NCBI GenBank assembly: GCA_933822405.4
Contig: CAKOGP040000890.1
Location: 1 to 64,000 of the forward strand
Length of the DNA stretch: 64,000 nucleotides
Direction of reading: 5' to 3'
Source of the DNA: Cylindrotheca closterium
Taxonomy: Eukaryota > Bacillariophyta > Bacillariophyceae > Bacillariales > Bacillariaceae
How positions within the stretch are numbered: the stretch's first letter is position 1; every line of letters begins with the position of its first letter. This document shows positions 54,078 through 64,000 of this stretch, piece by piece. Made by a program: the position numbers and the translations under genes. The notes under the pieces were generated by a model. The model was not told where the DNA came from, made no database searches, and was given only the letters and a program-made list of their open reading frames with translations.

Positions 54078-55943
54078 ATGGTGATGCCCTCCATATGCGA
54101 AAGAATCAACGTGGACATCAACGATCCCACCTTTTGGCCAAACGATGACGACTACGACCTTACTTCTGACGGAGGTCGTGCCCAAAACGAATGGGACAAG
54201 TTCAAGAAGGTTGACTCGTTGCTGCAAACCGTGAATGCATACATGGATATCTATCGGAAACTACTGAAATCAGAAGGCAACAGGCTTCGAATCATCGGAA
54301 GTTTTCCTGATCCAGCCACGAAACCTCCACCACCAAGACATGAGATTCCCAAAGAATCCAAAAGCAATTGGGCTCATCTATCCACCGACGACAGGATGAA
54401 AGTTGTTTTGGAAGCGGGGAACGAAACCTCAAAAGAACTACAGAAGCTTGGAGATGAACTGTCAACCGATTTGCAGGGGATCAAATTCAAGAACGGTCCC
54501 TTGAAAGAAAAAGATAGGGCAACGGAAAAGGTAAAAGATGACTACGACGGAGACGTTCTCCGGGTAATCGACCTGGCCCGATGCAGTATATTCCTCGAGT
54601 CGAATTCCTTTGAACAAGCGAATGCAGTCGTAGACAGGTTGAAATCCGACATTGGCTTGGCGAAGGAATGGGAAATCGTCCGCATCAAAGATGGATTTGA
54701 AAAGGCTGAGAACTATATCTTGGGTGGATACAGAGACATTAAATTGAACATCCGCTACAAGACCAACGGGCACATTGCCGAGCTGCAGTTGCATTTGAAA
54801 GAGTACTACGACATCAAAGAAAATGGCGGACACGATGACTACAAGTTTGCGCGTCAGCAGCACATCAGCGGTATCACAAGGGCAACACAACTTCTTGACG
54901 GCAATCTACTTTGGCCCGTAATCAAGCTAGCCTGGAAAGAACTCGGTACTGAGCAGGTCGCTGAAAAACGAGCTCGTATTGCCCGCCACTTGGGGGACTT
55001 GACAATGATGAAGGGGTTTGTTTGCGCGGACTTCTTCGGTAAGCATTCGCACTTGAAGGGGCATATTCGAAAACAGGTCCTTGAGTTTTATTACGCATCA
55101 CTGCAAGAGATTCCTGCCCCTGACTGTAACGAAAGTCCCGGGTTGACTGCCCTTCGTATTGAGTTACTCGTCTGGTTCGTTCATGGACAGCACATCCAGG
55201 GAGATCCCATTATCGATCAGGTGAAAGCGGATTACCCATATCCATTTCATAATATCGAAGCATATGCAAGTGAACAACTGGGTCCGTTGCACCCAGTGAC
55301 GCTCCATGTAATGTCGACTATGAATTCCATCAAAAACTCATATTCTTTGCAAAAAGACATCGTCAATGATTTGAAGACTATCCTCGGTAAGAAACACAAC
55401 GATACAGTGCAAGCTATGGTGAAACTTGGCCAGATTGCATACATAGGAACTTCCGACGAAGAAAAGACTGAGTCTGTCGAAATCATGTTGGACTGCCTTC
55501 CAGCACTTATTGAGACTTATGGACTGCAACACGATTTGATAAAGATGTTAGCATACCAATTTGGGGTGTTGATTGTCGCATCCCCATGGCTGGAGGTCGT
55601 TCAGTCTGACACAATCAAGGATGCTTTAAGAGAGTTGATCCCAGATGATCCGTCCAAGCTCAATCACAGACTCAAATTTGTTCACCTTTACATATACGGA
55701 TCGTGGCATCAACATATGAATTTGTGTGTAGATGTGGCACGGACTTTGGTGCGTCCGCAAATCCAAGAAGAGGTTGATTTCGGAATCGCAGCAGCAAGAG
55801 GTATCGTGTATTACATGAAACATAATGTTTGGAAGCCCAATGGAGGAGCAGTGTCCCGTGTAGTAACGCATATCAAACCAGGAACATTCGATGAAATCGA
55901 CGAAATTGTTCAAATGTTTAGAGAGGAAGGCATGATTGGGTAG
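54078..55943 (+). CDS. RelA/SpoT-like nucleotidyltransferase-fold domain with TPR-like C-terminus
   Basis: Single exon, 621 residues; the start is the ATG of MVMPSICER, with an in-frame GTG upstream rejected. Residues about 140-275 resemble the RelA/SpoT synthetase fold: KEKDRATEKVKDDYDGDVLRVIDLARCSI, later GYRDIKLNIRY and IAELQLHLKEYYDIK. The rest looks like kinesin-light-chain-type TPRs (LGPLHPVTLHVMSTM, then LGKKHNDTVQAMVKLGQIAYI). No HD hydrolase, TGS or ACT domain is present, so this is not a standard plastid RSH. Whether it makes (p)ppGpp is unknown. No targeting signal is seen; it is probably cytosolic. Confidence 0.6.
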   Translation: MVMPSICERINVDINDPTFWPNDDDYDLTSDGGRAQNEWDKFKKVDSLLQTVNAYMDIYRKLLKSEGNRLRIIGSFPDPATKPPPPRHEIPKESKSNWAHLSTDDRMKVVLEAGNETSKELQKLGDELSTDLQGIKFKNGPLKEKDRATEKVKDDYDGDVLRVIDLARCSIFLESNSFEQANAVVDRLKSDIGLAKEWEIVRIKDGFEKAENYILGGYRDIKLNIRYKTNGHIAELQLHLKEYYDIKENGGHDDYKFARQQHISGITRATQLLDGNLLWPVIKLAWKELGTEQVAEKRARIARHLGDLTMMKGFVCADFFGKHSHLKGHIRKQVLEFYYASLQEIPAPDCNESPGLTALRIELLVWFVHGQHIQGDPIIDQVKADYPYPFHNIEAYASEQLGPLHPVTLHVMSTMNSIKNSYSLQKDIVNDLKTILGKKHNDTVQAMVKLGQIAYIGTSDEEKTESVEIMLDCLPALIETYGLQHDLIKMLAYQFGVLIVASPWLEVVQSDTIKDALRELIPDDPSKLNHRLKFVHLYIYGSWHQHMNLCVDVARTLVRPQIQEEVDFGIAAARGIVYYMKHNVWKPNGGAVSRVVTHIKPGTFDEIDEIVQMFREEGMIG

Positions 55944-56271
55944 TTCGTGATCATTTATATAAAAGCGATTCATTCAATAATCCAATAGAAAGGTCATCTG
56001 GTTCTTTGATTTCCGTCTAACAGCTGCCATGTACGGATTTGGCTTTAGAAGTTGGTTTTATTGGACAAACTGTGCACGTCATGTGTTGCCATGTGGGTCA
56101 TTTTTTTCTCTCAACAAATTCGTCGTCACCAAGATGATCGAGTCGCATGGGTCAAGGTAGTGTTGAGTCGCGTCAGTCATTTGTTTCTACATATTGAAGA
56201 TTTCCAACATATCCATCATACGATAAGCGACACGGAACCCACCCACCGTTTGCTTCCAAAAGAACAGCATT
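55944..56271. other. intergenic, nothing recognised
   Basis: Gap between two plus-strand genes. It holds the RelA/SpoT-like gene's 3' region and the channel-like gene's 5' flank. Confidence 0.4.
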
Positions 56272-57612
56272 ATGGTGTTTGCCGACGAAGTGACCGAGCT
56301 TCCTATCTACGTCCACAACGGGTTCTTGATCAAACACATTTTGGACGATCCCGAAGTCGACGACGGATTGGTTTTGATTGGCACCTTCATCCAAAGTGCC
56401 TTTGCTGGGCCGTCATCATCGCCGGCGGAGGACGAGGAGTTTCGGCCTCGCCAACCCGAAATTCGATTTACCTATCGCTTTAATGATCAAACGGCAGACG
56501 AACGAAGTGGGGCGGTAGACTGGAGGCGGACGGAAAAGCATAGAACCCGTGATTTAGGAGAGTGCCATCGGCATACCTTTCAAATCAAGGCTCCGTTGGA
56601 ATTGGAAGTGGAATTTAATGCCTTCCCTTTTAAAGTTGTTAGTGCCACTTTGCTGATTGAAATGAGTACTTTTACCACTCCAGATGGTCGGACGCGATTG
56701 CGTCCCAACATTTTGTTGCACACCAAAGAAAAGAGAAACATGTGTCAGATTCAAAAAGGATACGCCAGAAAGCCAAAGCCCATCGGCAGGTTTTCCTCCA
56801 CTTCCATTTTTGCTCCTGCGGAAAACAATCACAAGGAGCTATTTCTACAAGCCAAGGAAAAGATTGACAGATCCTATGTCTATGACTTTGCATCACCCTT
56901 TCCTACCATTACCTATTATTACGATACCACGAAACACTATTGTCCCAAATACTCGGTCTCCTTTTTATTGGTGGAAGACGGCATGAAGAAATTCATTGAA
57001 ATTGTCTTTCCCATGATCCTCATTGCCGCCATGAACCATTTGAATGTCATCAATGCGGTCTGGTCCGTACAAGGACGAACGGACGAAACGGTGGAGGCTG
57101 TGGATTACATCAACAACTCGGCAACGCTGGCCTTGGCCGTCGTGGTGTTCTTGCCCACCATGTTTGGGAGGTCGCGGTTTCATGAGGTATTCACGGCCAA
57201 CAATTGGTACATTACTACCATATTTGTGGCACTCGTGCTTTCCGCCTTGCCCCATTCCATTGCAGGCTCCATATGGCCCGCACGGGTAGGAGCGTATCTA
57301 TTCTGGGGTTCCTTTTTCTTTCCCATTATCAATGGATTTCGGTTCCTGTACTTTGTGCAGTCCCAACGCAAGTCACTCCGGCCCGAATTTTTCATGGAAG
57401 ATGCGGTCGGGCGAGTGCACCCACCGTCGCGATTCAAACCGAAACCGGATCGTGATGTTCTGGGAGAGTTTATCCCCATTAAAGACTTGGTGGAATTGAG
57501 TGAACTCCGATTGGCGGGAATGGAATACAAACTGGACGAACCGAGGGGTAAGTTCCAAATTGTAGAATATGACAATGCGAGCGAAGAAGTTCGATTCCAT
57601 AGTGTCAATTAG
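56272..57612 (+). CDS. four-helix membrane protein resembling pentameric ligand-gated ion channels
   Basis: Single exon, 446 residues. The N-terminal half is beta-rich by pattern (LPIYVHNGFLIKHILDD, then LEVEFNAFPFKVVSATLLIEM). Four hydrophobic segments follow at about 243-262 (FIEIVFPMILIAAMN), 285-303 (ATLALAVVVFLPTMF), 313-332 and 343-365. This order, with a Thr/Leu-rich second helix after YINNSA, fits pentameric Cys-loop-like channels. No signal peptide is seen and the Cys-loop pair is absent, as in many prokaryotic channels. A C-terminal polar tail of about 80 residues follows the last helix. The assignment rests on topology, not on a diagnostic motif. Confidence 0.5.
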   Translation: MVFADEVTELPIYVHNGFLIKHILDDPEVDDGLVLIGTFIQSAFAGPSSSPAEDEEFRPRQPEIRFTYRFNDQTADERSGAVDWRRTEKHRTRDLGECHRHTFQIKAPLELEVEFNAFPFKVVSATLLIEMSTFTTPDGRTRLRPNILLHTKEKRNMCQIQKGYARKPKPIGRFSSTSIFAPAENNHKELFLQAKEKIDRSYVYDFASPFPTITYYYDTTKHYCPKYSVSFLLVEDGMKKFIEIVFPMILIAAMNHLNVINAVWSVQGRTDETVEAVDYINNSATLALAVVVFLPTMFGRSRFHEVFTANNWYITTIFVALVLSALPHSIAGSIWPARVGAYLFWGSFFFPIINGFRFLYFVQSQRKSLRPEFFMEDAVGRVHPPSRFKPKPDRDVLGEFIPIKDLVELSELRLAGMEYKLDEPRGKFQIVEYDNASEEVRFHSVN

Positions 57613-57660
57613 CTAGGCTAGGTAGGCTAGGCTAGGCTAGCTAGCTACTACTGCTAGCTA
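57611..57660. repeat. GGCTA/GCTA-type repeat overlapping the stop codon
   Basis: Copies of AGGCT/TAGGC and then CTAG units begin within the TAG stop of the channel-like gene and run for about 50 bases. The repeat forms the start of the 3' UTR and includes self-complementary CTAGCTAG. Confidence 0.85.
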
Positions 57661-57979
57661 TCTAGACTGATTGACAGGAAGCAAGGCAGCGAGGAAGCAG
57701 TTGGAGTTCAAAGAAAGTTGTATAATAGCGTTAAAATTGTATCATCATGCATCGCTTTCTTGTGGATTTTGGCAATTGGTGGGAACTTGTACTCGCTCAA
57801 TAATCGTATGGTACCAAGTACCGGGTACCAGGTACACTTTACTTGGTGCTGTCGTGCGATGCGATGAAAATCAAAACTGGTGAGATCGACCCATTCGACC
57901 ATACTTTGACGTTTTATTGACACTTCTTTGTTGACATCAACCAAAAAGATTCATCGTGCCAATATACAGTACATACCGC
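57613..57979. other. intergenic with nested GGTACC inverted repeats
   Basis: Around 57810-57836 the run of GGTACC-like units (ATGGTACCAAGTACCGGGTACCAGGTAC) can fold on itself. Similar CCGGTAC/GTACCGG motifs occur elsewhere in the window. No gene is seen. Confidence 0.5.
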
Positions 57980-59696
57980 ATGTTCTCTGCCAACAACCTG
58001 ATACGCCGGACCCATAGAACCACGATGAGAATTGGGTGCAAGGTTCTCCTTTGCACCATCGCATCTGTGACCGTTCCAGTTCGATCTCTATCGACGGCGT
58101 CTTCCTCCAAATATGTTGGGGCACTCGACCAGGGAACCTCCAGCACAAGATTTGTCATCTTTGACCAAAAGGGTGAAGTAGTTTCGAAATACCAAAAGGA
58201 ACACGTACAGTATTATCCCAAGTCAGGATGGGTAGAACACAAGGCGGAAGAAATCTTTCAAAATTCAGTGGATTGTATCACCAATGCCATGAAGCAAGCC
58301 AAATTGAACCCAGAAGATGTGTCGTCGATTGGAATTACCAATCAACGAGAGACGACAGTGGTTTGGGATAAAGTGACAGGAGAGCCTTTGCACAATGCTA
58401 TTGTTTGGAACTGTGCTCGCACTAGTGGTATTGTCTCCAAATTTCAATCCAAGTGTGGCGGTGTGGACGGACTTCGAGAGAAGACTGGGTAAGATCATGA
58501 TGTGGTGTGACGAGCACACAATTAGCGATATCATTATTCTAACTTTTACGCATATGTGCAACACACAATGGCATTACAGCCTGCCGATATCTACCTATTT
58601 TTCGGCTACGAAACTTTGTTGGTTGATGGAAAATGTCCCTGGATTGAAGAAAAAGGCGGAGGCTGGTGATGTTCTCTTTGGAACCATTGACTGCTACCTG
58701 ACATGGAGACTGAATGGAGGCACACATCATGTTACGGACATTACCAATGCGGCTAGAACCTTGTTAGTGAATATCAATTCCCTGGAGTGGGACGACTTTC
58801 TCTTGGAAACCTTTGACGTGCCTGCTTGCATGTTGCCATCGATTGAACCTTCCATTGGAGGAGAGTTTGGTGTCATCAACCAGTGCCCGGCACTCGATGG
58901 AGTTCCCATTGGTGCCATTCTTGGAGATCAGCATGCGGCTACCTTTGGGCAAGCATGTTTCAACGTTGGAGATGCAAAGTGTACCTTTGGAACCGGTGCC
59001 TTTATCATGATGAATATGGGATCAGGCAGTCCTGTGGTTTCTAAGCAAGGTCTACTGACGACACCCTTTTATCAAATCAAGGGACAGCCACCAGTGTATG
59101 CCCTGGAAGGGGCTGTTGCTGTTGCCGGGAGTCTCATCCAGTGGTTGCGCGACAATTTAGAAATCGGTTCGTCAGCTGAGGAAATTGCCAAATTGGCCGC
59201 TTCCGTCAAGGATGCAGAAGGAATCCGCTTTGTTCCAGCCTTCAATGGACTCTTCGCGCCTCATTGGCGAGAAGACGCCAGAGGAACGATTTGTGGATTG
59301 ACTTTTTACCATACCAAGGCACATCTTGCACGAGCCGCCATTGATGCTGCCTCCTTCCAAACGGCTGAAGTCTTTGATGCCATGAAGGCCGATTCTGGAA
59401 TTGAACTGTCCGCACTCAAAGTGGATGGTGGAATGACTGCCAACCCGCAACTCTTGGAGTTTCTAGCGGACATTTTGGGAACCAAAGTCCTGATGCCGAA
59501 GAATCTGGAGACAACCGCTGCAGGTGTTGCCTTTGCGGCAGGCCTGAGCAGTGGTGTGTGGGACTCCCTCGATCAAGTAGCTGACCTGTGGGTCGAAGCC
59601 AAGCAAGTAGACCAGAGCATTGATGATGATGAGAGGTCTAATCTGAAAGCTTCTTGGCGAAAAGCCATCGATCGTTCTTTGGGTTGGGAACAATAG
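57980..59696 (+). CDS. GK: glycerol kinase
   Basis: Two exons (57980-58488 and 58580-59696), 541 residues; the junction gives EKTGLPIS, conserved in glycerol kinases. The protein has YVGALDQGTSSTRFVIFD at the FGGY-family N-terminus, ITNQRETTVVWD, GDQHAATFGQ, and the late motif KVDGGMTANP. The start at 57980 gives a basic and hydrophobic leader (IRRTHRTTMRIGCKVLLCT...VRSLSTASSSK); it could be a mitochondrial presequence, while the second ATG at 58025 would give a signal-like leader. It makes glycerol 3-phosphate from glycerol and ATP, feeding glycolysis and lipid synthesis. Confidence 0.93.
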
Positions 59697-60067
59697 TCCA
59701 AGAACGTCAAGAGGCTATCTTTTTTAAATAAAAAAACTCATGTGTGCACTCTTATTGATGTGTTTTGCGATGTCTGACGTCGTGTTGTCGCCATCATGGT
59801 TTTGACATGAGCTGTTGGGCTCTCCTTATCAAAGGAAACCGCTCAGAAGTGTCAGTAAGTACCGGCAAGACCTAGATTCGCTCTATGTGTGAGCCTTAAG
59901 TGAACAGTGCACGCAAGCTCCACAGACATGATGAAAAAATTCAGACGGACCGCATCCTCTCCGCTTTGAGCCAAGGTACCTGGTACTGTACATGTCAATA
60001 ACAGCCTGTCGAGAAGTACAAAGAAGGTTCCGTAGCTGCATACCGGTGCTGTAGGCAAAATACTCCT
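59697..60067. other. intergenic, nothing recognised
   Basis: Gap between two plus-strand genes. Contains GGTACCTGGTACTGTAC at about 59976-59992, another nested GTAC motif. Confidence 0.4.
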
Positions 60068-63000
60068 ATGACAATGAAGAATAGTAGTCTGAACCCGCTA
60101 CTGGACTACAAGAATGAGGGCTCAAGCGCCGTTCTTACATCAAAGGCCACCCTGAAGACTTCTGCTTCGCTTGGGCCTAATCAATTCTCCAGTAAAACTG
60201 CTCTGCCCCCACCTCTCAAGACTGCAGCTTCCGTTGCCGTCATTGAAGCTTCGAATAGCGGCAGATCCTCCGATAGATCCATTAGCGGCAGGTCTACAAG
60301 GTCCAATAGCGGCAGGTCTACGAAAAAGTCGAATAATACTGGATTAGCTGATGCCCTCTCCAATTCAGAAAGAAGACAGCTAAGATCTTTGAAAGACGAC
60401 CGAACGGGAGAACTGAAACGAACATTATCCCTACAAGAAGATTCTCAGCGCAGGAATCGGAATATTGAGTCCTTGACCATCAACAAGTTACATTACGATG
60501 ATATTGGAGTATTGGGACGAGACAAAGAATTAGGGGTCCTGAAAGCATGCTTGAAACGGCTGATTCTGTTATCCCAGACGTTTGCGTTCAGTGCTGTTTC
60601 GTTTTCCGACTTTACTGAATCCATGGAATTTCATGAAGAGGAGACTAATCATAAAACTTTTAAAGAAATGGTCTGGATTAAGGGGTATTCAGGAGCTGGA
60701 AAGTCGACTTTGGTGAGATCCCTCGAAAAGGCTGTCGTCCAAAACCCAAGAGGAATCATGGTGGAAGGAAAATTCGATGTAAAAGGGAGCGATCAACCAT
60801 ATTCTGGGATACTGGAGGCCTTTGGCCAAATATTTCAAAAACTTGCAGGACCATCAAACGATGGCCGAAGCTCTGGTGCGAGAGTCTCAATGCGAAGGTC
60901 CTCTGTGACGAGACGACGGTCGGGAGATAGAAAAAAGTTGAAACAAGGAAAGGGGATGAGTCGGAAGGAGATCGAGACAATGCGTCAGGAGATTGCAGAT
61001 GGGTTGAAAATGGAACTCGGGGATGAACTGCAATTACTTGTCAAAATGATTCCTTTCCTGGACACCGTTGTGAATCGGAAACGGAAAGTCACCGTCAGTT
61101 CCTCACAGAAGAGCATCGTGAGTACCGTGGGTACTGATGAGGGCGAAAATTCCGAAAGCAATCACGATGACCTGAATGATGGATACGGAGCGGGACAAGA
61201 ACGAATAAAATTTGCGTTTCGAATACTGATGCGAGTGGTGAGCTCGTATTTCAGTCCTTTGGTTCTGGTGCTGGATGACTTACAGTGGTCGGATGTAGCC
61301 TCATTAGAGGTTATAGACTATCTCATTTCGGACAAACACAACCCGAATGCTATCATGGTTATCGGATTATATCGTTCCAATGAGGTCGATGATACGCATA
61401 TTCTCACGCATATGAAAAAAGGTTTGAATGAGAAAATGGTCAAATCTCAGTTCCACATGACACATATCGAAGTTGGCAACTTTTTTCCTGCGGATGTGAA
61501 CAGAGTCATTATGAAAATGCTCGACGTTGATGACCCAAAAATGACGAGGGGTCTTGCCGATATTTGTCATAAGCGAACACTTGGCAATCCATATTTTGTG
61601 GTGGAATTCATCACTATGTTGAAAGATGAAGGACTACTCGAATTCAATTTGGGTTTGCTCAAGTGGGTTTGGGATGAAAAAACGATAGAGAGCGCGACTG
61701 TATCGACCGACAATGTGGTTGATCTGGTACAAGGGCGTATGATAAAGTTGGAACCAGATCAACTTTTGACATTGCAATATGCAGCTTGTTTGGGAGCCAC
61801 GTTTGATCGTTCGGCATTGGAATTAATTTGGTCGAAACATTCTGGTATCGACTTCTCAGAGCTGGCAGCAGCGGGCGTCGACGTGTTAGGAGAAATACTA
61901 ACCTCACTTCAGAACCAGAAGTACATCGAGGAATTGGATGAGTTCAGTTATAGGTGGGTCCATGACAAAGTGCAAGAGGCTGCGTTATCATTGATTGGAT
62001 CCTCCAAGCCAAAGTTTCAGTTTGAAATTGGATGCATTTTGTACAATAACTTGGAGGAGGACGAGTTGGATGAGTCACTTTTCACCGTTGTTGATTTGAT
62101 CAACTCCATGGAAGTAAAACGCAGGCCGGATTTTGCGTCTCTGAACTTGCGAGCTGCACAAAAGGCCAAGGGTATTTCAGCCTTTAGTAGTGCTGCATTG
62201 TATGTGTCTCATGGAGTGCAGTATCTTCCGACTGACAAATGGAGATGTCATCGAAAGTTGACAGTAAGACTGTACACGATGGGAACCGAGATGGAACTTG
62301 CATTTGGAAATGTGGACGTTATGAATGAATACTACCAGGAATTGATGGCGCAAGATGATTGTACCACTTTGGAGAAGCTGCCGTTGTATGTTGCAAAGCT
62401 CCACAAGCTTTCGTCGATCGATCTCCAGTATACAGAGTCTATCAATTTCAACCTGGACATTCTGCACCAGTTCGAGTGCGATCTGATATGGAAATGGAAC
62501 CCACAAACAATTAAGGCACAAGCAATTCAAAAAGTAGTGACGACAAGGAAGATGTTGAAGCAGATATCGAATGAGTTTCATGAAAGACAGCCCATTATGA
62601 CCGATCCGACAAAAAGGGCAAGTATGCTACTCCTGTCGAAGCTGTTATATTCGTGCTATATCGCAGATCAGCATTGGATTGGAGTACTCTGCGCAACCAA
62701 AATGGTCAGGATGACGGTGAAATACGGAGTTCATGACGCTTCTGGTTCAAGTTTTGTTGCTTTCAGCACTTTACTCCGAGAAGTCTATAGGGCTGGAAAC
62801 GAAGCTGCTTCGCTTGCCGACACGGGTCTGAAGTTGCAAAATCGTGTTGAAAATCATTTCACACTAGCCATGACGCTCTACATTTCTCAGAGTTTTGTGT
62901 TTGCTTGGAGAAAGCCTCTGACGACATGCTTGGTGCCATATATGGAAGGCTTCATCGCGGGTATGCGTTCTGGAAACATTGAGTTCGGGCTCTGGTGCCT

Positions 63001-63799
63001 TGTCAACCATCACATTGTGATTGCTCACCAACTTGGCAAGCCACTTGGGCTGATTCTTGCACGGTGTCCCAACTGCTTGTACCAAATGGAAGACATGAAG
63101 CAACAATTACAGGCTTACTTTGTTAAGGTGCAATGGCAGATGATGCTGAATCTGCAGGGAGAAGAAGCAGAAACCACGGAGCTGAAGGGCGAAATATTTG
63201 ATATGGAATCATTTCCACCCGAGTCCGCCATGCAGAAGAGTTTCACCTACTTTGCCCAACTGGAATTGTTTGTCTACTATGGGGAATACGAGGCTGCAGC
63301 AAATCTGGTAATCGAAGAAGGAAATGTGTTTGAGAGTAGTGGTGTTAAAGATTCTTTTGCCCAGACGGAGGCCTTTCATCGAGGTTTGGCATTCTATGCT
63401 ATGGCACGAAAGACCAAGCAAAGAAAGTACAAACAACGCGCCAACAAAGTCCGGCAAACGATTGAAAAGTGGTGCAAAGACGGGTGTCCCAACGTTGACC
63501 ATTTTCTTGGACTGTTGAATGCTGAACAAGCTTCCTTGGACAACAAGCACAGAAAAGCAGAAGAACTGTACAAATCTGCCATTATCAAGGCAGCACGTCC
63601 AGGATTATCACATGATGCTGCCCTCTTCAGCGAGCGATATGCCGACTTTTTGAGACAGCCTCTTTTGTATTGCCAAGATCTGCAGGATGATGCCAAGTAT
63701 CGTACCCAGGAAGCAATTCGGTACTACACTGAATGGGGTGCGATGAGAAAAGCTTCCATGCTGCAGAAGAGTGTGAATGATGATTTCCAACCACAGTAA
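60068..63799 (+). CDS. COG3899-like AAA/STAND ATPase with TPR-like C-terminus (intact Walker A)
   Basis: Single exon, 1,243 residues. An N-terminal Ser/Arg-rich region with SGRS repeats (about 59-90) precedes the ATPase domain, which opens LGRDKELGVLKACLKRL. Walker A is GYSGAGKST (206-214) with Lys212, and Walker B is LVLVLDDLQW. A long helical repeat region follows to the end (VKRRPDFASLNLRAAQKAK, later AEELYKSAIIKA). The same module sits between kinase and sensor domains in bacterial multi-sensor kinases, but no kinase or cyclase domain is seen here. It is closely related over its length to the gene at 41925-45606. It is likely a signal-transduction ATPase; ligand unknown. Confidence 0.85.
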   Translation: MTMKNSSLNPLLDYKNEGSSAVLTSKATLKTSASLGPNQFSSKTALPPPLKTAASVAVIEASNSGRSSDRSISGRSTRSNSGRSTKKSNNTGLADALSNSERRQLRSLKDDRTGELKRTLSLQEDSQRRNRNIESLTINKLHYDDIGVLGRDKELGVLKACLKRLILLSQTFAFSAVSFSDFTESMEFHEEETNHKTFKEMVWIKGYSGAGKSTLVRSLEKAVVQNPRGIMVEGKFDVKGSDQPYSGILEAFGQIFQKLAGPSNDGRSSGARVSMRRSSVTRRRSGDRKKLKQGKGMSRKEIETMRQEIADGLKMELGDELQLLVKMIPFLDTVVNRKRKVTVSSSQKSIVSTVGTDEGENSESNHDDLNDGYGAGQERIKFAFRILMRVVSSYFSPLVLVLDDLQWSDVASLEVIDYLISDKHNPNAIMVIGLYRSNEVDDTHILTHMKKGLNEKMVKSQFHMTHIEVGNFFPADVNRVIMKMLDVDDPKMTRGLADICHKRTLGNPYFVVEFITMLKDEGLLEFNLGLLKWVWDEKTIESATVSTDNVVDLVQGRMIKLEPDQLLTLQYAACLGATFDRSALELIWSKHSGIDFSELAAAGVDVLGEILTSLQNQKYIEELDEFSYRWVHDKVQEAALSLIGSSKPKFQFEIGCILYNNLEEDELDESLFTVVDLINSMEVKRRPDFASLNLRAAQKAKGISAFSSAALYVSHGVQYLPTDKWRCHRKLTVRLYTMGTEMELAFGNVDVMNEYYQELMAQDDCTTLEKLPLYVAKLHKLSSIDLQYTESINFNLDILHQFECDLIWKWNPQTIKAQAIQKVVTTRKMLKQISNEFHERQPIMTDPTKRASMLLLSKLLYSCYIADQHWIGVLCATKMVRMTVKYGVHDASGSSFVAFSTLLREVYRAGNEAASLADTGLKLQNRVENHFTLAMTLYISQSFVFAWRKPLTTCLVPYMEGFIAGMRSGNIEFGLWCLVNHHIVIAHQLGKPLGLILARCPNCLYQMEDMKQQLQAYFVKVQWQMMLNLQGEEAETTELKGEIFDMESFPPESAMQKSFTYFAQLELFVYYGEYEAAANLVIEEGNVFESSGVKDSFAQTEAFHRGLAFYAMARKTKQRKYKQRANKVRQTIEKWCKDGCPNVDHFLGLLNAEQASLDNKHRKAEELYKSAIIKAARPGLSHDAALFSERYADFLRQPLLYCQDLQDDAKYRTQEAIRYYTEWGAMRKASMLQKSVNDDFQPQ

Positions 63800-64000
63800 T
63801 AGATATAGAGACGTATAATATTAAAAAATGTATTATTTGACATGGCTTGTCCTTCTACCATGTAAAAACGTTTGAGATATACACACAGCTAAGCTCTTGT
63901 GGGGTGATTGATATCCAAGAAAGTTTTTACACTCGGAATCACAATGTTCGACCCACAGACACTCCGGCACTGTTCTCGGTCGAGCGCCTGCCGCTTGATA
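63800..64000. other. end of window, 3' flank of the ATPase gene
   Basis: No frame or motif is recognised in the last 201 bases apart from an A/T-rich stretch at about 63819-63838 that may hold the polyadenylation region. Confidence 0.4.

Overview
This window looks like nuclear DNA of a diatom, most likely a pennate one. Genes are dense and lie on both strands, with few short GT-AG introns. Secreted proteins carry long Pro-Thr or Pro-Ser linkers typical of diatoms. One protein has a diatom plastid-targeting presequence (signal peptide followed by SGFQP), and six genes carry a DUF6824-type domain, which I know mainly from diatoms. No tRNA, rRNA, CRISPR array or intact transposon was recognised. 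I count 29 protein genes I am willing to call, plus two gene relics.

Layout. 1-3454: the 5' part of a membrane-anchored M12-type metallopeptidase joined through a PT-rich linker to BspA-like repeats; it runs off the left edge. 4159-9401: a minus-strand cluster of three tandem divergent DUF6824 proteins plus a truncated relic, explained by duplication of a two-gene block. 9866-25311: mainly housekeeping genes: a Gep4-like phosphatase, a PH-domain protein, a DUF2470 membrane protein, a membrane-anchored septin-like GTPase, a GH99-like secreted enzyme, a plastid protein, a CRAL-TRIO/DUF6824 fusion, a Wss1 protease, DENR and an ER FKBP. 26327-32384: a class III aminotransferase followed by two more CRAL-TRIO/DUF6824 fusions in tandem. 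A stray copy of the aminotransferase 3' end marks the duplication joint. 32870-39193: an alpha/beta hydrolase, an MDR-like protein and a CAMK-type kinase. 39194-41924: a 2.7 kb gene-poor gap with a (CAA)24 tract. 41925-49757: a COG3899-like ATPase paralogue with a substituted Walker A lysine, and a large Pro/Ser-rich membrane protein. 50234-63799: Cdc45, a RelA/SpoT-like TPR protein, a four-helix channel-like protein, glycerol kinase and the intact ATPase paralogue.

The most interesting theme is the DUF6824 expansion. Six genes in 64 kb use the domain in two architectures: tandem divergent copies, and a C-terminal copy behind a Sec14-like lipid-binding domain. Both groups show recent local duplication with visible debris. 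Two otherwise intact genes are broken by a one-base change in an 8-base homopolymer, so assembly error must be excluded before either is called a pseudogene.

The ORFs first seen at several loci begin with TTG or GTG. I moved those starts to the first sensible ATG or to a splice acceptor. All exon structures come from reading GT-AG sites and frame continuity by eye.
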